Source of the DNA: Massilia sp.
Lineage (GTDB): Bacteria; Pseudomonadota; Gammaproteobacteria; Burkholderiales; Burkholderiaceae_D
NCBI GenBank assembly: GCA_003520365.1
Contig: DOUW01000036.1
Location: 1-11,293, forward strand
Direction: 5' to 3'
Length of the DNA: 11,293 bases
Shown here: positions 1-6,939 of the stretch, piece after piece
Position numbering within the stretch: the first letter of the stretch is position 1
How the letters are laid out: every line of letters begins with the position of its first letter
The notes under the pieces: generated by a model
Seen by the model: only the letters and a program-made list of their open reading frames with translations
The model's database searches: none
Told to the model about the DNA's origin: nothing
Made by a program: the position numbers and the translations under genes

Positions 1-1
1 G

Positions 2-844
2 GCCGTGCGGGCGGGGCGGGGCATGCTGCTGTCGTCCGACGCCCGCCGCGGCGCCAGCGGCAGCCAGCTCGACTCGCGCGAGGCGCAGGGGCGGATCGAG
101 GAGAGCAATCAGCTGCAGGTCGGGCTGGCGGCGCAGGCGCAGAAGCACAACGCGAAGCTTAAGGACGAGCCGGAGCCGGCCGAGCTCGCGGCCCTAAAGG
201 AGATGGGGCACAGCCTGGAAGTCGTTTCCTCAATGGCCGCCGGCGCGGACGGGCAAGGGAAGGTGGACGCCTCCCTCGAGCCGCATTTGCAGTTGTCGAG
301 CCCGGCCGGGATCGTTGCCGGGACGCCGGGCAGTGCAGTGCTGGCGGCCGGGACGACCGGCAGCGTGAGCGCCGGCCAGGCTATCGGTGTGGTGGCACAG
401 GGGAATGCGCTCACGACGGTTGCGCGCGGTATCAGCCTGTTCAGCTATGGGAAGGCCGGAAACAAGGCCAAGCCGAACCAGGAGGTAGGGCTCAGGTTGC
501 ACGCGGCGAGCGGCAAGTGGAGCAGCCAGAGCCAGTCCGGCTTGACCTCGTTTGTCGCCGACAAGACCGTGACGGTGACGAGCGTCGCCAAGACCGTGTC
601 GATCAGTGCGCCGAAGAAGCACGTGCTGCTGACGGCGCAGGGGGCGTATATCAAGCTCGAAGGGGGAAATATCGAGGTTCATGCGCCGGGCAAGGTGGAT
701 TTCAAGGCGACCAGGAAGGAGTTGGCCGGGCCGCAGAGCGCGAACGGTGAGGCGAGCCTGCCGAAGGCAGGTGAGCTCAAATTGTGCGAACTACGAGCGG
801 CTGGTGCTGCCGCGGCAGGAGACAGCACCGTGCCTTTGTCCTGA
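2..844 (+). CDS. vgrG: VgrG-type T6SS spike protein, C-terminal part (5' end outside window)
   Basis: This is the C-terminal 280 or so residues of a type VI secretion tip protein. VgrG forms the trimeric spike on the Hcp tube and carries effectors into target cells. The frame is open from base 2, and no convincing start or ribosome binding site is seen, so the N-terminal gp27/gp5-like part is taken to lie upstream. An RGM-LLSSDARRGASGSQLD segment near the visible start is the usual VgrG linker before the C-terminal extension. The later part, with LQLSSPAGIV, repeated VTVTSVAKTV-like beta repeats and YIKLEGGNIEVHAPG, matches the DUF2345 beta-helix found at the end of many VgrGs. The protein ends in a typical LCELRAAG...STVPLS tail. 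The DUF4123 gene follows after 12 nt, which supports co-expression. The VgrG assignment is firm; which effector it carries is inferred from the neighbours. Confidence 0.88.
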   Translation, partial: AVRAGRGMLLSSDARRGASGSQLDSREAQGRIEESNQLQVGLAAQAQKHNAKLKDEPEPAELAALKEMGHSLEVVSSMAAGADGQGKVDASLEPHLQLSSPAGIVAGTPGSAVLAAGTTGSVSAGQAIGVVAQGNALTTVARGISLFSYGKAGNKAKPNQEVGLRLHAASGKWSSQSQSGLTSFVADKTVTVTSVAKTVSISAPKKHVLLTAQGAYIKLEGGNIEVHAPGKVDFKATRKELAGPQSANGEASLPKAGELKLCELRAAGAAAAGDSTVPLS

Positions 845-856
845 TCAAGGATCGCC

Positions 857-1732
857 ATGACCGAAGTTCTCGATTACCAGACGTTTCAGGAGCATGCATT
901 TGCCGTTGTCGATGCAAGAATGGTCGAGCAGCTACCTTCCGGGTTGGTGACCGAGGCGCTCGTACCCCAACGGCTGGCTGGGAGTGCCCATCTGATGCCC
1001 ACGCTGATCGACCTGCAGCGTACATCGCGCGCGCGTTCAGACGCGCTGTTCAAGTGCATGTCTGAATTCCCAACGGATGCAGGGCCACTACCGCCTGTGG
1101 CCTTGCTGCTCAGAACAAGCGCCAGCGCAGCGGCCATCGCACGCCATTGGAATTCGATGCAACTGGTCGAGCCTCGACCGGGAGCAAGGCTGTGGCTGCG
1201 CCTGCATGATCCACGGGTCCTGCACCAAATGTTACGTGTGCTCAGCCCAGCGCAGCGCAGGAGGCTTTTCGGGCCGTCGCAGGCATTTACCTATTGGGTC
1301 GGTGGGACGTGGGTGTCGGCCATGCGGGAGATGGATGACTCGCCCACTCAGATTGCAGGGAACGATCCATCGCCGCCTACTGCAGCGTGGGCTATGGCGT
1401 GGAATTGGAAGCGCATCGAGCGTATCGGCCTGGTCAATAGGGCGCTGCATGGTGCCGGGGTGGTCGGGGCATCGGCCTTGACGAGCCAGGGAGCGTTAGC
1501 CGAGCAACTCATGGAACGCGCCCTCAAGCATGGGCTCATCGACCAGGCAGATCTGGTCGAGTTTGCGACGCGCGGTCTGCTCACCAATTTCGGGTTTGAC
1601 GATCACCCGGTTGTCAGCCGTGCCATACCGTCGTCAGATGGAGATTCCCGTCTGTCCGACCGCTTCGCATTAATCCCGGAACACGTATGGACCGAACTTC
1701 GCCCAACCAAGCCGATGCAGGGAGAACTCTGA
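857..1732 (+). CDS. DUF4123 domain protein, probable T6SS effector chaperone/adaptor (Tap/TEC)
   Basis: This encodes 291 aa, the usual size for the family. DUF4123 proteins act in the cytoplasm, binding a specific effector and helping load it onto the VgrG C-terminal tip. The N-terminal part contains FAVVDARMVEQL (about residues 15-26) and a hydrophobic VALLLRTSAS strand (81-90). It is followed by the family-typical block RLWLRLHDPRVLHQML (111-126), LSPAQRRRLFGP (129-140) and a WVGGTWV segment (147-153). The ATG at 857 is preceded by AAGGA at a good distance. The gene lies 12 nt after vgrG, and its TGA is separated by 1 nt from the ATG of the effector gene, the order expected for vgrG-chaperone-effector modules. 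Base composition is intermediate to G+C-rich like vgrG. The family call is strong; the specific partner is inferred from position. Confidence 0.86.
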   Translation: MTEVLDYQTFQEHAFAVVDARMVEQLPSGLVTEALVPQRLAGSAHLMPTLIDLQRTSRARSDALFKCMSEFPTDAGPLPPVALLLRTSASAAAIARHWNSMQLVEPRPGARLWLRLHDPRVLHQMLRVLSPAQRRRLFGPSQAFTYWVGGTWVSAMREMDDSPTQIAGNDPSPPTAAWAMAWNWKRIERIGLVNRALHGAGVVGASALTSQGALAEQLMERALKHGLIDQADLVEFATRGLLTNFGFDDHPVVSRAIPSSDGDSRLSDRFALIPEHVWTELRPTKPMQGEL

Positions 1733-1733
1733 G

Positions 1734-2333
1734 ATGACGACGTCGACCAGATGCGATTTCTGCGACAAGCGTGGCTTGCCGCTGTTACTCGTGCGTGATG
1801 CGGTCGCACCCGCAGGAGCAGGTGCGCCGCTGGCGCCAAGCTTGCCGATAGAACTTGCGCCAACGGCGGCGCACTATACCAAGCGTCTGCTGCGCAGCGG
1901 CTATGTCAACGTCTATGACGAAGCTCGACGGCGGTGGGAAGCGTATTTCGTTACGGCGGATGGTTACTTCTTCAAGCTGCTGCAGACGTCCGGTGTTGCC
2001 CCCGTCGTTCCCGCGAAACCCTTCAATTGTGCTGATGAAGGCCATCGGGCAGTTGCAAGCTGTATCACCATTTCAGATCCAAAAAACGCGTCCAAAGTAT
2101 GGATAGGGTTTAGCGATGTGCTGTGGACTGATGCGGTACGCAAAGCGAATGATGACCCGACATATCGCAAGCGACACATGGTAGAGATTGACGTACAGAG
2201 CGCGATCAAAGGGAAGCAAGCGCCACACAGGCCGATGGCGCAAGTGACAGCCGTAGTTGCCGAGTATGCAATGGCGCCAAAAGATGCAAAATTCGCGTTT
2301 TCGGCAAGCCCTTTCAATTTTGACACACGCTAG
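1734..2333 (+). CDS. N-terminal fragment: VasX N-terminal-like region of the T6SS effector
   Basis: This is the 199-aa product if translation ends at the amber codon. It opens with CDFCDKRGLPLLLVRDAVAP (residues 7-26), the typical start of VasX/BTH_I2691 effectors, with a CxxC pair at 7 and 10. It goes on with AAHYTKRLLRSGYVNVYDEA (45-64), RRWEAYFVTADGYFFKL (66-82), a C-containing DEGHRAVASCITISDP block (101-116) and KVWIGFSDVLWTDAV (121-135). This region is thought to be the part recognised for delivery, so by itself it would be a secretion module without toxin. It starts 1 nt after the DUF4123 stop, so translational coupling is likely. G+C is moderate at its start and falls along its length. 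A functional truncated protein cannot be excluded. Confidence 0.7.
   Translation: MTTSTRCDFCDKRGLPLLLVRDAVAPAGAGAPLAPSLPIELAPTAAHYTKRLLRSGYVNVYDEARRRWEAYFVTADGYFFKLLQTSGVAPVVPAKPFNCADEGHRAVASCITISDPKNASKVWIGFSDVLWTDAVRKANDDPTYRKRHMVEIDVQSAIKGKQAPHRPMAQVTAVVAEYAMAPKDAKFAFSASPFNFDTR
2331..2333 (+). other. In-frame amber (TAG) codon inside the effector gene
   Basis: The TAG lies at codon 200 of the effector frame. The five bases 2330-2334 read CTAGG. A single T-to-C change at 2331 would give CAG (Gln) and a CCAGG pentamer, the Dcm-type methylation motif. In such motifs the inner 5-methyl-C mutates readily to T and is also a known site of long-read miscalls. No other stop occurs in this frame between 1734 and 4208. 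Confidence 0.85.
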
Positions 2334-2355
2334 GGACGAGCCGAGAGTCTCGTCC
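2334..2355 (+). other. Stem-loop immediately 3' of the amber codon
   Basis: GGACGAG (2334-2340) pairs perfectly with CTCGTCC (2349-2355) across an 8-nt loop, starting on the base right after the TAG. It is visible in the sequence. It may be chance in coding DNA, or it could influence termination or readthrough at the amber codon. Confidence 0.4.
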
Positions 2356-2441
2356 GAGAGTGTAATGCGCTTGCCCGTGAAAAAGGGCTAATTGTAACGC
2401 TGCCAGATCCGGCAGGTATTACACAGGAACTTGCACTACTG

Positions 2442-4211
2442 ATGGAATGCAAAATCAAGTCATTCATATCCAAAAATCCTGTAGACCAACGCAATCTGGC
2501 CGCCAGCGCGGCGATCGATCGTATTGAAGAAGCGTATCGAAAAAGTTTTGAAGATACTGAAATTGCTACAACGGAGCAGTTGGCAGACGAGCAAATAACC
2601 GAAAACCCGTTCGGGCACTCGTTTTCGGCATCGACTCGCGAAAAAACGGAGCGCCTACGAGAAGTCACATCTAACCAATTGGATCGCGCTTCGAATGACG
2701 GGTGGAAGAAATATGCTAGCAAATTTGATAACAAAAGCCGTCAGGCTTGGCTAAAGCCATTTAGTCAAAGGTTTGAGACTTTTAACAAGGATTACATTGC
2801 CCCTTTGGCATTGAGTCATGCGACCTGGATGAAAGCTCAAGCGCTTGCTGCCTATTTCGAGTGCAATTACGACGTCCATAGTGTGGACTCTGGTACCGTA
2901 TATACTATGGTCGTAACTCAATGTGTCACGGCCACACAAGATAAGCAAGCTTGCTCGAGGTTATATGAAGAATGGCTAGGGGGTGATGTCGCGGATAAGG
3001 AAAACATCTTATTGCGGGCGATGATTGGAAATCAAAAAATTACTGAAGAGGCCGTGAAGGCTGCAATAACGGTGAGTGCCGATCTTCGTCAGATACCATG
3101 GGATAATATCTTCGCTGCATATAACACTGCCGGTGCAAGGCTTGCGGCAGGTGCCCAAGATGCTGCTGCACGGCTTATTGTTCAGATTGGCGGCCCATTA
3201 GCCAGGATTTTTAACAAGGTGCTGGACGGTAGTGCGGGCTTTCGAGCTGCAATCATGGCTACTGGATTAGTGTCGGGCCATCCCGTGATCTTTATTGAGG
3301 TGACTGGTAGCCGAAAGGAATTCCGCAAACTTGCAATCCGAGAATTGCTGCGCGCCAGTGGGCAAACAGTCAGTAATAAAGTATTAGGGAAAGCTGTGGC
3401 AGCTGAGCTTAAACGACAGCAGATTCGTGGTGTTCGTCTTGGAGGAAATACCCGCATGCGTTTTGCTTTGAATTTGGATCAATTGACACTTCGGAGCATC
3501 CCGAGCGGGCTTAGTCAGCAGCAAATTGCGAATCATTTAGTTTCCTCTTTTAGAACTGTCGAGGCGCTTGAAAACATAAACCTTAATCGGTGGCGATCCG
3601 TTATAAATCAAGAGATGGGCTCGGGTATTGTTGCCGCCATCTTGCAAGCAATTACTTTAACGAAACTGTTAGTGGATAAGGAAAAGAGTCTTGCGAACGA
3701 AAAAGGAGATGCATCCGGTCGGGTCGAGGCTGGTATGTGTGCAATCGCTGGGTCTACATCTGAAGTGCTTGGGAATTTTCTAAAGAACAGAGCTCTGCTC
3801 GGAATGCGGTTCGGGCAGGGATTAGTCGCGAGCATGGGAAGATATACGGCAATCATAGGACGGGTGACGGGACTGGGAGGGAGTCTGTACATGGCCTTTC
3901 TTGATGCGGAAAAGTATACTGAGGCACGAAATGAAAATCAGCCAGGCTTGGCGTGGCTATACGGTGCCTCAGCGATTTCTGGACTGGCCCTTGCATCTGT
4001 ATTGTTTTATCCTGCCATTTTGGGCGCGGCGGCAATTCCAGTAATAGGTCTTTTGATCTTATTGTGTGTCGGTATTGGGCTTCTTATCGAAAATCTTAAA
4101 GATAACCCAATACAGGATTGGTTGGAGCGTTGTCCTTGGGGGATGCTCAGTGCTCAACGTTATCCAGATATGGCAACTGAGCAGGCCCAATTGTTGCTGG
4201 CTCTGAAATAA
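2442..4211 (+). CDS. C-terminal fragment of the VasX/BTH_I2691-like effector with membrane helices
   Basis: This is the 589-aa open part after the amber codon, in the same frame as the N-terminal fragment. Codons 2334-2441 belong to the ancestral protein, but no ATG, GTG or TTG occurs there, so ATG 2442 is the first usual start. An AGGA lies 13 nt upstream, which is poor spacing, so independent initiation would be weak. The first 300 residues are charged and helical. A hydrophobic GASAISGLALASVLFYPAIL segment (508-527 of this fragment) and the following IPVIGLLILLCVGIGLLI form two likely membrane helices. A WLERCPWG motif and a polar tail close the protein. The DNA is clearly A+T-richer than vgrG or the metabolic genes, a sign of separate origin. 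The toxin role is inferred from family and context; no enzymatic motif is visible. Confidence 0.65.
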   Translation: MECKIKSFISKNPVDQRNLAASAAIDRIEEAYRKSFEDTEIATTEQLADEQITENPFGHSFSASTREKTERLREVTSNQLDRASNDGWKKYASKFDNKSRQAWLKPFSQRFETFNKDYIAPLALSHATWMKAQALAAYFECNYDVHSVDSGTVYTMVVTQCVTATQDKQACSRLYEEWLGGDVADKENILLRAMIGNQKITEEAVKAAITVSADLRQIPWDNIFAAYNTAGARLAAGAQDAAARLIVQIGGPLARIFNKVLDGSAGFRAAIMATGLVSGHPVIFIEVTGSRKEFRKLAIRELLRASGQTVSNKVLGKAVAAELKRQQIRGVRLGGNTRMRFALNLDQLTLRSIPSGLSQQQIANHLVSSFRTVEALENINLNRWRSVINQEMGSGIVAAILQAITLTKLLVDKEKSLANEKGDASGRVEAGMCAIAGSTSEVLGNFLKNRALLGMRFGQGLVASMGRYTAIIGRVTGLGGSLYMAFLDAEKYTEARNENQPGLAWLYGASAISGLALASVLFYPAILGAAAIPVIGLLILLCVGIGLLIENLKDNPIQDWLERCPWGMLSAQRYPDMATEQAQLLLALK

Positions 4212-4221
4212 GGCGCAAAAG

Positions 4222-4767
4222 ATGGAATTCTCTGGATTGATTACGCGCTATTCGGTCGGGTACGCGCTTCCGCAAACCGCTTTCGGGTTTCAGCTCCGAC
4301 AAAAGCAGAGATTGTCTTTGGAACCACGTTATCAACTGAGTGTCATTAGGATGAATTCGACGTATTTGGAGTCGGTGGATAAGTGGTTCGCTTGGAAAGG
4401 AATGGTCACGATGTTCGCCCTCGTCGTCTTAGTCATGGTTAATGCAACGTTGGGATGGGGGGCTTTTAAATGGATTCTCGAGGCCGCTGGTGTTCTGCCA
4501 TCACCATTTAGTTCTGAGTTCCTTTACGCAAATGGGATTGGTATGGCTGGGGTTGTCGGTTGCCTGAGCTGGGGAGCTATCTGGCTCCTGCGTAAAGAAT
4601 CGTTTGCTTATACTCATTATCCGATCCGGTTCAACCGAAAAACGCGTACTATTCACGTGTTTCGCATCGATGGAACGGTACTCTCTACTTCTTGGGATAA
4701 GGTGTTTTTTTACGTTAGTAAAAATGCCGCCTTGGGACGAATGGGAGGTGCGCGGGCATGTCCTTGA
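4222..4767 (+). CDS. N-terminal fragment of the DUF6708-type protein (frameshifted tail)
   Basis: This is the 181-aa product of the unshifted reading. Residues 1-163 are genuine and include both N-terminal hydrophobic segments and the FAYTHYPIRFNRKTRTIHVF block. From residue 164 on (YVSKNAALGRMGGARACP) the sequence is out of frame and unlike the family. The fragment keeps a two-helix membrane anchor but lacks the soluble C-terminal domain. Confidence 0.55.
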   Translation: MEFSGLITRYSVGYALPQTAFGFQLRQKQRLSLEPRYQLSVIRMNSTYLESVDKWFAWKGMVTMFALVVLVMVNATLGWGAFKWILEAAGVLPSPFSSEFLYANGIGMAGVVGCLSWGAIWLLRKESFAYTHYPIRFNRKTRTIHVFRIDGTVLSTSWDKVFFYVSKNAALGRMGGARACP

Positions 4768-5236
4768 GGCGGACGGTGTTACCGTTAAAGAAACTTTTGC
4801 CTTGAGTTGCGTTGATTCACTTGATGCAAGAGATGCTATACCTGGAGCTACCGAGTCTTCTTCCAGAGATTTCGTCCGGGCGCATTGGGAATTCATTCGG
4901 CGCTATATGGAGGAGGGGCCGGAGGTGGTATCTGAGCAGGTAAAATTCTGTATGCCTGTCAATGATCGACACGAAAAAATTTGTGTAAGTATCGAGCGGG
5001 TCTTTGCTAACATTGCGGGAGCTCCATTGGTTTTTTATTGGATGCTTTTCCCATTCTGCATAGCGATAAGTTTTTTCAGGCTGATTGCAATGCGTACCAG
5101 CAAAATTCCGCAGTGGCCCGATGATGTTGAGATGGACTGCCAGATCGAAATTGGCGATCCTTACGCGTTCGAAGGTAACTCAGCAGGCGAACGAGTAAAT
5201 CTGTTTCCAGACGCTGCCAAACACACCAGCGCTTGA
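4604..5236 (+). CDS. C-terminal fragment of the DUF6708-type protein in the shifted frame
   Basis: The genuine sequence in this frame begins near 4712 (TLVKMPPWDEWEVRGHVLEA) and runs to TGA 5234-5236. Codons 4604-4711 are the out-of-frame overlap with the N-terminal fragment, so the apparent ATG at 4604 is probably not a true start. The segment contains a charged region with HWEFIRRYMEEGPE, a hydrophobic helix (APLVFYWMLFPFCIAISFF) and a polar end. No ribosome binding site supports independent translation. Confidence 0.5.
   Translation: MLILIIRSGSTEKRVLFTCFASMERYSLLLGIRCFFTLVKMPPWDEWEVRGHVLEADGVTVKETFALSCVDSLDARDAIPGATESSSRDFVRAHWEFIRRYMEEGPEVVSEQVKFCMPVNDRHEKICVSIERVFANIAGAPLVFYWMLFPFCIAISFFRLIAMRTSKIPQWPDDVEMDCQIEIGDPYAFEGNSAGERVNLFPDAAKHTSA
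4705..4711 (+). other. Seven-T homopolymer at the frameshift point
   Basis: The run reads GTG TTT TTT T ACG. Six Ts would give GTG TTT TTT ACG TTA GTA and keep the frame. A homopolymer of this length is a usual site for replication slippage, transcriptional slippage and sequencing indels. Confidence 0.8.
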
Positions 5237-5267
5237 AATCAGTCTGATAAGACGCCCCACTGTTGAA

Positions 5268-6047
5268 TCACATCTGCTGAAACAAATGCGAGTGATTCCT
5301 GCTCACCTCCAGCTCATGCGGATAATTCCGCACCCTGAGCATCTGCCGCCCGCGCATATCGCGCGACACCTCGGCAATCGCATCCACCCTTACCAGAGTC
5401 GAGCGGTGAATCCGCCAGAACTCGTCCGGATCCAGCTCGTCGGCCAGCTCCTTGAGCGTCTTGCGGATCAGCAGCTCGGCGGTGGCGGTCTGCACCCGCG
5501 TGTATTTTTCGTCGGACTGGAAGAACAGGATCTCGCGCGTGCTGATCATGCGCAGGCTGCCGCCGACCTGGGCCTGGATCCAGCGCAGGTAGCTGCGCTT
5601 CGGCGCGGCGCCTTGCTGCTGGAGCAGGCTGCTTAGCTGCGCCAAGTGCGAACCGATGTCTTGCGGCGCCTGCGGCAGGCGCTTACGCAGGCGTTCGCAG
5701 GTGGTCGCCAGGCGCTCGGCGGTGACGGGTTTCAGCAGGTAGTCGATGGCGCCGTGTTCGAAGGCGTCCACCGCGTACTGGTCGTAGGCAGTGACGAAGA
5801 CGATGTGGCAGCGGTTGTAGAGCTGGCGCGCCGCTTCGATGCCGCCCATGCCGGGCATGCGGATGTCGAGGAAGGCGATCTGGGGCCTGAAGCACGTGGC
5901 CAGCTCCACGGCTTCGACGCCGTTGGCGGCTTCGGCGACGATCTGCAGTCCCGGCCAGGCCTCCTGCAACCGCGCGCGCAACTGTTCGCGCATCGGCGCT
6001 TCGTCGTCGGCGATGAGCGCTGTCGGGGCGGTAGGTGCAGGGGCCAT
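5268..6047 (-). CDS. LytTR-family response regulator (LytR/AlgR type)
   Basis: This is a 259-aa two-component response regulator. The receiver domain (about residues 9-125) shows the acidic pair D14-D15, the phosphoacceptor D61 in FLDIRMPGMGG, T86 in FVTAYDQYAVDAF, and K106 in DYLLKPV. A linker with a Gln-rich LSSLLQQQG leads into a LytTR DNA-binding domain (about 153-255) with the typical ILFFQSDEKYTRVQTATAELLIRKTLKELADEL core (split here by position: 174-206) and FWRIHRSTLVRVDAI. LytTR regulators bind direct repeats upstream of target genes and often control adhesion, polysaccharide, autolysis or metabolite transport. Its ATG shares one base with the stop of the kinase gene (TGATG), so translation is coupled and the kinase is its likely partner. 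The target genes cannot be read from the window. It converges on the DUF6708 gene, with 31 nt between. Confidence 0.93.
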   Translation of the reverse strand: MAPAPTAPTALIADDEAPMREQLRARLQEAWPGLQIVAEAANGVEAVELATCFRPQIAFLDIRMPGMGGIEAARQLYNRCHIVFVTAYDQYAVDAFEHGAIDYLLKPVTAERLATTCERLRKRLPQAPQDIGSHLAQLSSLLQQQGAAPKRSYLRWIQAQVGGSLRMISTREILFFQSDEKYTRVQTATAELLIRKTLKELADELDPDEFWRIHRSTLVRVDAIAEVSRDMRGRQMLRVRNYPHELEVSRNHSHLFQQM

Positions 6048-6937
6048 CAGGCATCCTCCATCATCTTGTACGGTATGCGCACCGAGGCGCAGGCGCCGCC
6101 GCCGGGCGGTGCTTCGATCACCAGCTCGGCCTGGGCGCCGTACAGCAGTTGCAGGCGCTCGCGGATATTCGCGAGCCCCACACCTTCATCGGCGTGCAGG
6201 TCGATGCCGACGCCGTCGTCGCAGACGTCGACGATCAGCGTCGCGCCGTCGACCCGGGCGCGGACCAGGATGGTGCCGCCTTCGATCTTCGGTTCCAGGC
6301 CGTGCTTGATGGCGTTCTCGATCAGGGTCTGCAGCATCATCGGCGGGAAGGGCGCGCTGCCGAGGAAGTCGGGCACCTCGAAGCGCACGGCCAGGCGTTC
6401 CTTCATGCGCGCCTGCATGATGGCGAGGTAGGCTTTCGACAGGTCGAGCTGCTTGCCGAGGGTGGCGCCGCCCGAGGAGCGCATCTGCGGCAGCGCCGAG
6501 CGCAGGTAGGCGATCAGGTGGGCGTGCACCTTGGCCGCCTCGGGCGGATCCGTTTCGATCAGGCGGCCGATCAGGGCCAGGGTATTGAACAGGAAGTGCG
6601 GCTCGACCTGCGCCTGCAGCGCGGCCATCTGCGCTTCGGTCAGGCGCCGCTCGAGGGTGGCGACGTCGGCCTTCAGGGTGGCGTCGCGCGCCACCAGTTC
6701 GGCGCGGCGCTTGCCGCCGGCCAGGACCTTGACGCCGAAGGAGATGAAGACGTACCAGAACGCGGGCTCGGGCGTGTTCACGATGACGAAGAACACGATC
6801 GCCAGGAACCAGGTGAGATACAGCTGGCGCCACTCGACGACGGCAAGCCAGTCGAAGAACGCCCACCAGAGCTTGCTCGCTTCGGCAAAAGCTTCGCGCA
6901 TGAGGTCGACGACCCGGTTGATCTGGCTTGCCTGCAC
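6047..6937 (-). CDS. LytS/AlgZ-type membrane sensor histidine kinase (GTG start)
   Basis: This is a 296-aa kinase of the His_kinase plus HATPase_c type. The N-terminal part has two hydrophobic segments (about residues 38-54 and 58-73) with almost nothing between them. It has no periplasmic sensor domain, so the signal is probably sensed in or at the membrane. A short coiled linker follows. The H-box is QVEPHFLFNTL, with H114 as the probable phosphorylation site. The N-box is LIENAIKHG (N208), and the G-boxes are DDGVGI (240-245) and EGVGLANIRERL (251-262). The start is chosen as GTG 6937 because GAGGAG lies 5 nt before it and the small membrane protein gene ends 2 nt before it. A longer reading to 7135 would overlap that gene and has G+C-driven nonsense at its N-terminus. 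The kinase likely phosphorylates the LytTR regulator next door. Confidence 0.9.
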   Translation of the reverse strand: MQASQINRVVDLMREAFAEASKLWWAFFDWLAVVEWRQLYLTWFLAIVFFVIVNTPEPAFWYVFISFGVKVLAGGKRRAELVARDATLKADVATLERRLTEAQMAALQAQVEPHFLFNTLALIGRLIETDPPEAAKVHAHLIAYLRSALPQMRSSGGATLGKQLDLSKAYLAIMQARMKERLAVRFEVPDFLGSAPFPPMMLQTLIENAIKHGLEPKIEGGTILVRARVDGATLIVDVCDDGVGIDLHADEGVGLANIRERLQLLYGAQAELVIEAPPGGGACASVRIPYKMMEDA

Positions 6938-6939
6938 TG

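Larger units (their letters stand above)
1734..4211 (+). pseudogene. VasX/BTH_I2691-like T6SS effector gene interrupted by an in-frame amber codon
   Basis: One frame of 826 codons runs from ATG 1734 to TAA 4209-4211, broken only by TAG at codon 200 (2331-2333). Reading on past the TAG gives GRAESLVREC, then LPDPAGITQELALLM, which suits the conserved DPAGI.Q.LA segment expected just after the N-terminal region of this family. The two halves are therefore one ancestral gene. Restored, the protein would be about 825 aa. It has a VasX-type N-terminal region (1-200) with CDFC (7-10), a long helical middle, and two hydrophobic segments (about 745-765 and 767-788) before a short C-terminal tail. Known relatives such as VasX of Vibrio cholerae are membrane-acting toxins delivered by VgrG, and a similar role is inferred here. 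If the TAG is real and not read through, no full effector is made. A CAG-to-TAG change would explain it. Family recall is from memory and was not searched. Confidence 0.75.
4222..5236 (+). pseudogene. DUF6708-type membrane protein gene with a +1-nt frameshift; candidate effector partner
   Basis: Removing one T from the seven-T run at 4705-4711 joins the two reading frames into a single 337-aa protein, ...SWDKVFFTLVKMPPWDEW..., with no other break. The start ATG 4222 has an AAGG-containing leader and lies 10 nt after the effector stop. The restored protein has two hydrophobic helices near residues 60-78 and 103-123. A conserved central block follows (YTHYPIRFNRKTRTIHVFR, 130-148). A third hydrophobic segment (about 267-289) precedes a polar tail with DPYAFEG. 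This resembles the DUF6708 proteins that I recall being encoded beside VasX/BTH_I2691-like effectors. Their role is not firmly known. A membrane immunity protein, as TsiV2 is for VasX, is a reasonable inference. As sequenced, translation would end at 4767 after out-of-frame residues. Confidence 0.7.

Noticed and set aside
5237..5267. Bidirectional terminator between the convergent DUF6708 and response regulator genes
   Set aside because: The 31-nt gap shows no clear stem with a T-tract on either strand.
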